Shown here: piece by piece, positions 54,705-62,313 of the stretch
Numbering within the stretch: position 1 is the stretch's first letter
How the letters are laid out: each line of letters starts with the position of its first letter
NCBI GenBank assembly: GCA_002746605.1
Contig: PDPT01000046.1
Location: 1 to 62,313 of the forward strand
Source: Ignavibacteriota bacterium
GTDB lineage: Bacteria > Bacteroidota > Ignavibacteria > Ignavibacteriales > Melioribacteraceae
Direction: 5' to 3'
Length of the DNA stretch: 62,313 bases
Notes under the pieces: model-generated
What the model was told of the DNA's origin: nothing
The model's database searches: none
The model's input: only the letters and a program-made list of their open reading frames with translations
Made by a program: the position numbers and the translations under genes

Positions 54705-55388
54705 TTATCTTTCCATAACCTTAATTCCATCATTACTTCCAACAATAATTTTATCTGCCATGTGAAGGAAAAGTCCATGTTCTATTATCCCTGCTTTACT
54801 TTCCAATTTTTCCGCGAGTTCAAACGGATTTTGAATTATTCCGAAATTTGCATCAATTACATAGTTATCTTCATCAGTTATTACAGGAGTTCCGTTATCG
54901 TATAAGCGAATATCGGGTTTACCATTTAGCGATTCAATATAATTTTCGATTATCGGATAAGCAAATTTTATCACTTCAATAGGTACTGCCCATTTTTCTC
55001 CAAGTTTTTGGGAAACTTTTGATTCGTCTGCAACAACAATAAATTTTTTACTCGCTTGAGCAAGAATTTTTTCACGAAGATGGGCTGCACCGCCTCCTTT
55101 AATTAAATTTAAGTATTTATCTATTTCGTCTGCACCATCAACCGTAACATCTATTTCTTGTACTTCTTGAAAAGTTACAAGCGGAATATCGAGTTTGTTT
55201 GCAAGTTTTTCAGTTTGTATTGAACTGGAAATTGCTTTGATATCCAAAAGATTTTTTGTTCTTATTTCTTCAGCTAATTTTTGTACAAAGTAAAAAACGG
55301 TACTGCCTGTTCCAAGCCCGACAACCATTCCGGATTCAATTTCTTTAATTGCTGCTTCACCGGCTAATCTTTTGTATTCTTCATTCAT
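54705..55388 (-). CDS. rpiA: Ribose-5-phosphate isomerase A
   Basis: 227 residues. It interconverts ribose-5-phosphate and ribulose-5-phosphate. GLGTGSTVFYFV, TVDGADEIDKYLNLIKGGGAAHLREKILA and VVADESKVSQKLG are typical; the catalytic glutamate is in the LREK segment and the PIEV motif follows. The ATG is 8 nt after the SDR stop, and the two are likely cotranscribed. Confidence 0.96.
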   Translation of the reverse strand: MNEEYKRLAGEAAIKEIESGMVVGLGTGSTVFYFVQKLAEEIRTKNLLDIKAISSSIQTEKLANKLDIPLVTFQEVQEIDVTVDGADEIDKYLNLIKGGGAAHLREKILAQASKKFIVVADESKVSQKLGEKWAVPIEVIKFAYPIIENYIESLNGKPDIRLYDNGTPVITDEDNYVIDANFGIIQNPFELAEKLESKAGIIEHGLFLHMADKIIVGSNDGIKVMER

Positions 55389-55396
55389 TTTATATC

Positions 55397-56101
55397 CTAT
55401 CTTGGGTTAGTTGCAAAAACGGTTAATTCCGTAATAAAACATCTGTCATTCATTTCGAGAGCACTAACTACAGTATGTGCAATATCATCGGCTGTAATTA
55501 GAGTCGGGTTTATTTCGCCTCTATCAAATCCGGCAGTTACGGCAAATTCTGTTTGCACTTGCGATGGATTTATTAAAATTACTCTTACATTGTGTCTTCT
55601 TAATTCAGTTCTCCAGCATTCAGTCATGCCACGTAAAGCAAATTTGGTTGCAACGTAAGCAGTTCCGTTTTCGAAACCTTTTAGAGCAGCGGTCGAAGCA
55701 ATATTTACAATAGCACCTTTGTTTTGCTCTTTAAATATTTTGGCTGATTCTCTCGCTGCAAGTGCTGCTCCTATTACATTTGTTTGTAACACATCTTGAA
55801 ATTTTTTCTCATCAATATTTTCTAATGGAGCAAAATATCCATAACCGGCATTATTTATTAAAGCATCCAACCCGCCAAATTCTTTCTTTATCCATTGAAA
55901 AACTTTTATAACATCACCTTCTTTAGAAACATCAGAAGCATACGGGATTGCTCCGATTTCTTTGGCAGATTTATCTAATCTCTCTTGATTTCTTGCAGTA
56001 ATAATAACTTTTGCACCTTTATCAATTAGTTTTTTTGCTGTTGCAAATCCAATTCCCAACGAACCGCCGGTAACTAAAATAATTTTATCTTTTAATTCCA
56101 T
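55397..56101 (-). CDS. Short-chain dehydrogenase/reductase
   Basis: The ATG at 56101 (MELKDKIILVTGG) is preferred, since AGGTG lies just upstream; a GTG two codons earlier is in frame. The 234-residue SDR has the cofactor motif TGGSLGIGFATAKKL, NNAGYG, a catalytic Ser (IASTAALKG region) and Y-x3-K (YVATK). RxxRL in ITARNQERLDKS suggests NADP(H) is possible. The substrate is unknown. Confidence 0.92.
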   Translation of the reverse strand: MELKDKIILVTGGSLGIGFATAKKLIDKGAKVIITARNQERLDKSAKEIGAIPYASDVSKEGDVIKVFQWIKKEFGGLDALINNAGYGYFAPLENIDEKKFQDVLQTNVIGAALAARESAKIFKEQNKGAIVNIASTAALKGFENGTAYVATKFALRGMTECWRTELRRHNVRVILINPSQVQTEFAVTAGFDRGEINPTLITADDIAHTVVSALEMNDRCFITELTVFATNPR

Positions 56102-56224
56102 TTTCACCTGTAGATTTAGTTTTGATAATTAAGTTAATAATAATAGTGAAGACATAAAAGGCAAATAAAAAGAAGTTGTTAAAAACATTTATGGTCTATC
56201 ATTTTTCGTTTCACATTAACACTC

Positions 56225-57358
56225 TCAAATCCAATATTGAGAGACCGAATCCATTAATCTTCTAATTGTATCTTCGTTATAACTTAAAATCTCATCATGC
56301 CTTGGTATTTTATCAAAGGCAGGTAAGGGATCGTGTAAAGTGTTTGGGAAAGTTAAGTTAAGTATTTTTTCCCATTTGTTCTTCCAATTTACAGGCAATT
56401 CCTTTGGTATTTCCAGATTGTTAATAAGCAGATAAAGTATTACCCAAATTCTTGGAGTGGCAGTCGGGGAATAACCACCGCCAAGTGTGAACATAATATT
56501 TCCTTTACAAAATTTATCACCGATTGAAATTAATTTTTGAAAAATTTTTTCATAATCATAGGTAGTTAAAAGATTATCTGCAAGCGGATCGGAAAAATGA
56601 GCATCAGCTCCGGCTTGTACAATCAACACATCAGATCTGAACCATGATAATGCCGATTCTATAACTTTATCAAGAACTAATTCGTAAGAATCTATTTCAG
56701 AAAACGGTTCCAACGGGATATTAAGATTTAATGATCTCCCGCTTCCTTGTCCGAGTTCATGAATCCAGCCTTTACCCGGGAAAAGATATTCACCCGATTC
56801 ATGAACGGAGATTGTCATTACTTTATCATCCTTATAAAACATTTCTTGCACACCATCTCCGTGGTGAACATCAATATCTAAGTAAGCAACGTATAATCCT
56901 TTGTTAGTTAATTCTTTAATGGCAAGTGATAAATCATTGTAGAGACAGAATCCTGCTGCTTGATTATAATGCCCATGATGAAAACCGCCGCCAAGCTGTA
57001 ATACTTTTTTAGTCTTACCTGTTGCAATCATTTTAGCTCCTAACAAAGTTCCACCGCATTGATATCTTGCCCCTTCTGCCATATTTTTTACAATCGGATT
57101 ATCCGAAGTTCCTAATCCGTACTTTTCAAAATCATTTATAGATACACCATTGCTTAAAGACTCAATAGTTTCAATATAATCTTTATTATGAATGATTTCG
57201 AGTTTTTCGGGTTGAACAACTTCGGGTTTGTCAAACTCTTTTAGAAGGTCCCATTCTTTCAAAAGTTCTATAAGCATTTGCACTCGCAGCGGACTAAACG
57301 GATGTGTTTCTCCAAGATTGTACAAACTATATTTTGGATGATATACTATTCTACACAT
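56225..57358 (-). CDS. AcuC-type histone-deacetylase-family protein
   Basis: The ATG at 57358 (MCRIVYHPKYSLYNLG) fits the family start; a TTG six codons earlier would overlap the CBS gene more. The 377-residue product has the class I deacetylase motifs: LGGGFHHGHYNQAAGFCLYND (the His pair), YLDIDVHHGDGVQEMFY (zinc Asp and His), QAGADAHFSDPLADN (second zinc Asp) and TLGGGYSP with the terminal tyrosine. It likely deacetylates acetyl-CoA synthetase like AcuC of Bacillus. It overlaps the upstream CBS-ACT gene by 13 nt. Confidence 0.92.
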   Translation of the reverse strand: MCRIVYHPKYSLYNLGETHPFSPLRVQMLIELLKEWDLLKEFDKPEVVQPEKLEIIHNKDYIETIESLSNGVSINDFEKYGLGTSDNPIVKNMAEGARYQCGGTLLGAKMIATGKTKKVLQLGGGFHHGHYNQAAGFCLYNDLSLAIKELTNKGLYVAYLDIDVHHGDGVQEMFYKDDKVMTISVHESGEYLFPGKGWIHELGQGSGRSLNLNIPLEPFSEIDSYELVLDKVIESALSWFRSDVLIVQAGADAHFSDPLADNLLTTYDYEKIFQKLISIGDKFCKGNIMFTLGGGYSPTATPRIWVILYLLINNLEIPKELPVNWKNKWEKILNLTFPNTLHDPLPAFDKIPRHDEILSYNEDTIRRLMDSVSQYWI

Positions 57359-57975
57359 GATATTTTGGGAGGCCAAATAATTTCAAAACCGGCACTGCAT
57401 ATAGCTTGGGCAAGTTGCCTTATATCCATTGTTGAAATTCTTAATGCCACTCTTAGTTTTCCGTTTTCTTCTTGATAACTCAAAATAGAATGAATGCTTA
57501 CATTTTTTTCGGCAATTATTTTTGTTAGCCTTGCAATTTCACCTGTACGATCTTTTAAGCGTACATCTAAACGTCCGGAAGGTGAATGAACTCCTGCTAG
57601 CTTTAGCATAGCTTCCAGCATATCAACGCCTGTTACAATACCAACTATTTTTGATTTATCCATAACAGGCATACATCCAATTTTTAACTCTCTCATTATT
57701 TGAGCGGCAACTTCAATCGGTTCCGAAGGTCTTGTTGTTTCTACGGGCGAAGTCATTATCTTTGATACAGCATCATTTGGGTCTATCTGATTCTCAGCAA
57801 GCTTACTTGTTGATAATCTTATATCTCTATCCGTAACTATTCCAACTAAAACATCATTTTCCGTTACAGGTAGATGCCTTAAATTATTTTTTTGCATCAG
57901 TCCGTAGGCAGATTTTAATGTAACATCTTGATTAATTATAATCGGATTTTTATGCATTATCTCTTTTATTAACAT
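57346..57975 (-). CDS. CBS-ACT protein (AcuB-like)
   Basis: 209 residues: two CBS motifs (about 1-62 and 70-130; MHKNPIIINQDVTLKSAYGLM, IVTDRDIRL, MTSPVETTRPSEPIEVAAQIM, IVTGVDML) followed by an ACT-like domain (DRTGEIARLTKIIAEKNVSIHSIL). This is the layout of AcuB, which lies in the acuABC operon of Bacillus. CBS pairs usually bind adenine nucleotides, which may tie the module to energy state. AGGAAA precedes the ATG, 15 nt after the acetyltransferase-synthetase gene. Confidence 0.88.
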   Translation of the reverse strand: MLIKEIMHKNPIIINQDVTLKSAYGLMQKNNLRHLPVTENDVLVGIVTDRDIRLSTSKLAENQIDPNDAVSKIMTSPVETTRPSEPIEVAAQIMRELKIGCMPVMDKSKIVGIVTGVDMLEAMLKLAGVHSPSGRLDVRLKDRTGEIARLTKIIAEKNVSIHSILSYQEENGKLRVALRISTMDIRQLAQAICSAGFEIIWPPKISCVE

Positions 57976-57990
57976 AACTATTTCCTGTTG

Positions 57991-60387
57991 TTAATATGTA
58001 GGGCGATTATTACTATTTAAATTCAAAGCAATTTTCATCTCATTTAAAACAATTATCTTTTCACATGGATGAATTTTTAATTTTAATGAATGCAGCCAAG
58101 GTAACTCTTCAATCATTTGTGAAATTCTTCCGAGCGTTTCTTTTATACTATCAGTATTTTTTAATTTTATTTGTTCAAAAATTTCGTCCAAATCATTTTC
58201 CGTAAGAGGAGTAATTCTCACAATTCTCTTGGTACCTGTAAGTTGTAATTCAATTACAGGACCAAACAGCGGAACATTTTTCACTTCTATTTTAATGTTT
58301 AGATTTTCTTCTTTATTTTTGTTTAGTTCAATACCAAAACAAAAAATTATTTTAGATGCTTCTTCATCTGATAAATTTATTACACTTTCTTTAAGTTTAC
58401 TTTTTTCTAAAATGCTTTTAACAATTTTTCTTGCATTTTCGGCTTTTACATCATTATACCAAATTAACTTACCTTGCGGTTTCTTTTTAAACTCCGTGTA
58501 AGCTACAATTCTGCTTAAAGCTCTTACAGCCGATTCAGGAAATCTGAAAGAAGGAAAATTTCTTGTTTTATAATTTTTTTCTGTTTCTTCGGGTATAATA
58601 ATTATTCCGGCGGAGCCCATCAGACAAAGCAAAACGGTTTTTTCTTTTTTCTTTTCAGTCTTTAATTTTTCAGCAGCAAGTTTAATTGAGTTTGTAATTT
58701 TATCGGAAATATCATCATCGACCGATGCAAAACCAATGAGCAGCGAATCTACCGAATCATTGAATAATAAATTTTCAGCAGCATCTTGATACATCTTTGC
58801 AGTTGCAAAAGCCCCAAGGTTAAACGTAGATTCTTTATCAAGTTCCAAATTGTTTAGCTCGCAGTTATCGGCAAAGATAGTTAACATTCCCGCCGAGTTT
58901 GTAATTATCCCGACTCTCTTACCTTCGGGCAAAGGTTGATGCTCAAGAACAATTGCCGTATCAAATAATTCCTCAAGAGTTGGAGCTAATATTACTCCTG
59001 TTTGTCGGAAGAGTGCTTCGGTTTCCAAAACTCCAGCAGCTACATTTCCGCTCTTTGCCTCAATTGTTTTTTGTCCGGTAATGCTGCTTGCACTTTTCAC
59101 ACAGAGTATAGGTTTTTTATAACTCATGTTGCGTGCGATACGGACAAACTTGCGAGGATTCCCAAAAGTTTCAAGATAGAGAATTACAACTTTTGTATTC
59201 GGGTCTTCTTCCCAATATTGTAAAAAATCGTTTCCTGAAACATCAGCTCTATTGCCCGCCGAAACAAATGTTGTAAAACCAAGTCCGAGTGATTTTGCAT
59301 AGTTCAGAATTACTAATCCGAGTGCAGCCGAATGAGCAAACAATCCTATTTTTCCTTGCGGAGCAATTTGCGGTAACAGACTTGCATTTAAATTTACAGC
59401 CGAATCGGAATTTATTATTCCAAGACAGTTTGGTCCAAGAAGTCTTACACCATTGGAGCGAACAAGTTTAAAAAGTTCGTTCTGCCGCTTAATTCCTTCC
59501 GGTCCCGATTCCGAGAATCCCGCTGAAACAACTACAATACTTTTGGCTCCGGCATTTATTGATTCTCTTGCACATTCAAAAACTTCTTCGGATTTTACAG
59601 TAATTATTGATAAATCAATTTTTTCTTTAAGCTCTTGAATTTTTATTTCAGTTCCCGGTTCTTTATTTATCGGATAAACAGCTCCTTTAAAGTTTCCATT
59701 TAGAATGTTTTGATAAATTTTATTGCCGATTGACAATTTATCATTCTCAACTCTTATAACAGCAATTGATTTTGGTCTAAGCAATGGAATTAAAGAATTC
59801 GCCGTTGCAATTCTTTCTCTAAGATTTGTAACTCCAAATAGCGAAGAAGGATTATCTAGAGGAAATTCAATATGGATTGTATCGGAACTCCAAACTTTAT
59901 GAATATCGAAACCTGAACTTTTGAATACATTAATCATTTCCTGATTTTCCGGAAGCACTTCAGCTTCAAACTCAACTATTCCATTTGCAGATGCAAGTCC
60001 GGCGAGTCTTTCCAAAAGAATTGTAGAAATTCCCAGACCTTGGAAATCATCTTCCACAAGAAAAGCAACTTCGGCAGTTTTGTTGTTCCCCATCGAAATG
60101 TAATTTGCCAATCCGATAATTTTTGAATTATATTCATCATTTTCGCAAGCAAGCAGACAACCTTTATCGGTGAAATCTCCACCGCATAAATCATTTATTA
60201 CAGATTCGGAAACTTGCGAAACACTTGCCATAAAACGCATACGCAAAGAATCTTGCGAAGTACGTTTCATTAAATCAGAAACTTTGCCTTTATCATTTTC
60301 TGTTGCAGGTTTAAGAAAGATGCCTTTTCCATTTTTTAAGAAAACATTTTCTTTATAATTTATTCCTTCCGGAATTATGCGGAACAT
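57991..60387 (-). CDS. GNAT acetyltransferase fused to ADP-forming acyl-CoA synthetase-like domains (Pat-like)
   Basis: The ATG at 60387 (MFRIIPEGINYKENVF) has GAGGAT just upstream; a TTG six codons earlier is possible. The 798-residue protein begins with a GNAT domain (about 15-180) with the acetyl-CoA loop QGLGIS. CoA-binding and succinyl-CoA-ligase-like domains follow (about 195-560; LRPKSIAVI, LLGPNCLGI), and a short, degenerate ATP-grasp-like C-terminus ends it. The order matches Pat/PatZ-type protein lysine acetyltransferases except that GNAT is N-terminal. In the family they acetylate and inactivate acetyl-CoA synthetase. It is first in an acuABC-like set with the CBS-ACT and deacetylase genes. 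Confidence 0.87.
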   Translation of the reverse strand: MFRIIPEGINYKENVFLKNGKGIFLKPATENDKGKVSDLMKRTSQDSLRMRFMASVSQVSESVINDLCGGDFTDKGCLLACENDEYNSKIIGLANYISMGNNKTAEVAFLVEDDFQGLGISTILLERLAGLASANGIVEFEAEVLPENQEMINVFKSSGFDIHKVWSSDTIHIEFPLDNPSSLFGVTNLRERIATANSLIPLLRPKSIAVIRVENDKLSIGNKIYQNILNGNFKGAVYPINKEPGTEIKIQELKEKIDLSIITVKSEEVFECARESINAGAKSIVVVSAGFSESGPEGIKRQNELFKLVRSNGVRLLGPNCLGIINSDSAVNLNASLLPQIAPQGKIGLFAHSAALGLVILNYAKSLGLGFTTFVSAGNRADVSGNDFLQYWEEDPNTKVVILYLETFGNPRKFVRIARNMSYKKPILCVKSASSITGQKTIEAKSGNVAAGVLETEALFRQTGVILAPTLEELFDTAIVLEHQPLPEGKRVGIITNSAGMLTIFADNCELNNLELDKESTFNLGAFATAKMYQDAAENLLFNDSVDSLLIGFASVDDDISDKITNSIKLAAEKLKTEKKKEKTVLLCLMGSAGIIIIPEETEKNYKTRNFPSFRFPESAVRALSRIVAYTEFKKKPQGKLIWYNDVKAENARKIVKSILEKSKLKESVINLSDEEASKIIFCFGIELNKNKEENLNIKIEVKNVPLFGPVIELQLTGTKRIVRITPLTENDLDEIFEQIKLKNTDSIKETLGRISQMIEELPWLHSLKLKIHPCEKIIVLNEMKIALNLNSNNRPTY

Positions 60388-60858
60388 TTTATCCTCAATG
60401 TTCAATTTGAATTGATATGTTGAAAAATATAAAAAAGAAATGTTAAATTAAATGAGAAAGTTTTTGCAATTAAAATTTTATTTGCGAAAATCAAAAAAAA
60501 TCATATTATTTGAGATATGCTAATTAAGCATTATTGCTTTGTTGCAGCTCTAAATTTATTTCGGAATTTATTGTTAATATTTTTATAGTTTTAACAAACC
60601 CAAATAGGAGTTGTGTTGCTTGTAATAAAAAATATTGCTCCGTTTCTTCTTGTAATTTTTGCCTTGCCAAAGGCTGCCAGCCTTTTTGTGTTTTCTCAAA
60701 TATTTTCGACAATTAAAATAAATCATAATATTGTTCGTTATTCTCTAACTAACAGATATATAATTAATAAAAACTCTAAACATAAAACTTATTTTTGTGG
60801 CTTTGTGTGAAATAGAATTCTAAATAATTTACTTATATTATTAAAAAATGAGGCAAAC
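60388..60858. other. Intergenic region with a short hairpin
   Basis: About 470 bases between divergent genes. AAAGGCT-GCC-AGCCTTT (60669-60685) with following Ts is a small terminator-like hairpin. Short overlapping frames around 60524-60716 on both strands have no good ribosome binding site and are probably not genes. The promoters for the acetyltransferase (-) and the lipoprotein (+) must lie here. Confidence 0.35.
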
Positions 60859-61929
60859 ATGAAAATATTTCTAAAATCTTTTTTTATGATTATAACCTTT
60901 AGTTTGATCTTTGAAATCTTTGTAAGTTGTGATTTAACTGATCCTAAAGATGATACAAGTGTTATTTATGTATTAGAAAAAGACCATCTTTTGGGAGGTT
61001 TTGGTAATGTGGATATTTATCACCAAACTTTAATTGTAAACAGAACTAAAGATTCACTAACCATTAATGTAGAATCACCAACACCTGAAGGATTAGCAAG
61101 AGAATCAATGCGTTCACCGGCTTATGGAAAAGATGCTTTTATTCCAACAGATTTTTCAAAATATTTTTATATTCCCAATATGGCTAACGATTATATTACT
61201 AATAAACCTGATACAAGTACTAAAATAAGTCATTTTTGGAATAATTTAAAATTAGGGGCTAATGATGGGATATATATTCCTTACTCAAATAATTTAGGCA
61301 AGGGAGAAGAGCTTTTTATCAAAGAGTTTGGCACTAATAGCTTTCTTGGCTTAGATGTTGTCTCTGAATATAAAATAGAAAAAAATATGATAGATACTTC
61401 TTTACTTGATATTCAAATTAAACAAACCATGATAAATACAACTCAAGAGGATATGTATATGGTTGAGATTTTCTTAAATATACCACGAGAACTCAATACA
61501 AAACCTAATGATACCAAGTTATATGAATTAGTATCTGATACTGTGATTACTAATCTAAATTATTATCTTGATCATGATTGCGGACTCGGAGAAGGTTTTG
61601 GTTTTTTTAGATCAACTGGACAATCAATAGATATAAGTAACGAATTCTTGAAACCCCAAAGCTCATTCGAATTTACTTATAGAATGAAAATAAAACCGCT
61701 AATAGAAAAGTTTGAAATATATCCAATGTATTTAATTCATTTAGAAACTAAGGGAAAAAGAATTTGGCCCGCCAGTAAAATTACTTATAACAAAAAAGTA
61801 TATGAGGGTAAAGTTGACTATTTAAGAGTATGTGGACTCTCTATTCCAACTTATATTTTATTTTCAATTGATAAAGATAATCTTAGAGTAGTTAGTCCCA
61901 ATGAAATTGAACCGACTTTTAAGAAATAG
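60859..61929 (+). CDS. Hypothetical lipoprotein
   Basis: 356 residues starting at an ATG preceded by GAGGC. The signal sequence ends FVSCD (C24), a probable lipobox, and an Asp follows the cysteine; in E. coli this would favour inner-membrane retention, but the rule may not apply here. The mature part is beta-rich with many aromatic and Asn/Asp residues. I do not recognise the family. It is the last intact gene before the IS256-like element. Confidence 0.65.
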   Translation: MKIFLKSFFMIITFSLIFEIFVSCDLTDPKDDTSVIYVLEKDHLLGGFGNVDIYHQTLIVNRTKDSLTINVESPTPEGLARESMRSPAYGKDAFIPTDFSKYFYIPNMANDYITNKPDTSTKISHFWNNLKLGANDGIYIPYSNNLGKGEELFIKEFGTNSFLGLDVVSEYKIEKNMIDTSLLDIQIKQTMINTTQEDMYMVEIFLNIPRELNTKPNDTKLYELVSDTVITNLNYYLDHDCGLGEGFGFFRSTGQSIDISNEFLKPQSSFEFTYRMKIKPLIEKFEIYPMYLIHLETKGKRIWPASKITYNKKVYEGKVDYLRVCGLSIPTYILFSIDKDNLRVVSPNEIEPTFKK

Positions 61930-61960
61930 TAAAATAGGAGATCAATAGGTCGTGAAAAAA

Positions 61961-62313
61961 GATTTGTGTAAATGATTAAAGCAAGAATTAAGGCTAAGCT
62001 GAGTTCCGCTGCGCTTCACTCAGCTTAGTCTTAAAGAAATCGATGTTGCAAAAGTCGATAATAATTAACAACTTCTTTAATCATAATAAGGAGATTACAC
62101 AATGAAGATCACCGAAGAAATCATCGAACAACTAAAAGCCGATCTAAAAGATGCAAAAACATATTAAGAGCTAATGGGTAAAGATGGAGCAATAAAAAAA
62201 ACTCATAGTAAGCCCATTAGAACAAATGCTAGAAAGTGAACTAACAGAACATCTTGGCTATGAAAAACATTCACCTTCGGGAAAAAACACCGGTAACAGC
62301 AGAAACGGTAAAA
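61961..62313 (+). mobile_element. IS256-family insertion sequence, left part
   Basis: The left boundary is approximate: GATTTGTGTAAAT at about 61961 resembles the terminal repeats of IS256-type elements. Between it and the transposase start, CTAAGCTGAGT (61994-62004) and ACTCAGCTTAG (62018-62028) make a perfect 11-bp hairpin, possibly limiting read-through transcription into the element. AAGGAG lies 8 nt before the transposase ATG. The right end lies outside the window. Confidence 0.6.
62102..62313 (+). pseudogene. IS256-family transposase, broken and truncated by the window edge
   Basis: The reading frame begins MKITEEIIEQLKADLKDAKT, the usual IS256 transposase N-terminus, but codon 22 is TAA (62165-62167), and an extra A in the run at about 62192-62199 shifts the frame. 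The other frame then continues SPLEQMLESELTEHLGYEKH and SPSGKNTGNSRNGK, the conserved N-terminal IS256 sequence. Two separate lesions suggest a dead copy; a homopolymer sequencing error could explain the second but not the stop. Confidence 0.85.

Noticed and set aside
60524..60716. Small overlapping ORFs of about 60 codons on both strands
   Set aside because: No ribosome binding site, unusual composition, mutually overlapping; more likely intergenic or a repeat remnant.

Overview
The window looks like a chromosomal segment from a low-GC (roughly one third G+C by eye) diderm bacterium of the Bacteroidota/Chlorobiota group, most likely the Ignavibacteria. This is inference from gene content: a type IX secretion C-terminal sorting domain protein, a T9SS plug-type protein (DUF5103), a Bacteroidota-style LptD, a meso-DAP-type MurE (DNPR motif) and a B12-dependent methylmalonyl-CoA mutase. 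Many genes have clear Shine-Dalgarno sequences (for example AAGGAGGG before ftsZ and AGGAGGTGA before cas8b), unlike typical Bacteroidia.

Layout. 1-2180: end of a polysaccharide export operon (Wzz-like, truncated by the window edge, and Wza-like). 2490-3209: small outer-membrane protein. 3331-19437: complete minus-strand dcw cluster, in the order mraZ-rsmH-ftsL-ftsI-murE-murF-mraY-murD-ftsW-murG-murC-ftsQ-ftsA-ftsZ, with genes overlapping or nearly touching and a hairpin/T-run terminator after ftsZ. ftsL has no ATG, GTG or TTG start; it appears to begin with ATT behind an AAGGAG. 19864-22684: T9SS cargo protein and a thiolase (+). 22781-32015: Sua5/TsaC, methylmalonyl-CoA mutase subunits, and the aspartate-pathway pair asd-thrA (all -). 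32235-33800: OmpA-like protein with two OmpA domains (+).

34109-45538: a type I-B CRISPR-Cas locus read on the minus strand: cas6, a 279-nt gap, cas8b-cas7-cas5-cas3''-cas3'-cas4-(four-helix-bundle gene)-cas1-cas2, a leader, and an array of 22 identical 30-nt repeats with 21 spacers. Two adaptation/effector genes are disrupted or split at poly-A runs: cas4 is frameshifted at A10 after its first iron-sulfur cysteine, and the Cas3 HD nuclease domain is divided between two ORFs overlapping at ATGA. Cas1 carries an acidic insertion. These are the most unusual features seen.

45605-60387: minus-strand housekeeping genes: lptD, ROK sugar kinase, lipoprotein, Gfo/Idh/MocA oxidoreductase, T9SS plug protein, hotdog thioesterase, ferredoxin plus U32 protein, rpiA, SDR, and a three-gene module resembling Bacillus acuABC (GNAT-acyl-CoA synthetase fusion, CBS-ACT protein, AcuC-type deacetylase), probably controlling acetyl-CoA synthesis by reversible lysine acetylation. 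60859-61929: lipoprotein (+). The window ends inside an IS256-family element whose transposase is broken by a stop codon and a frameshift. No tRNA or rRNA gene was recognised. I found no wholly new multi-gene system; the irregular I-B locus and the ftsL start are the best leads.
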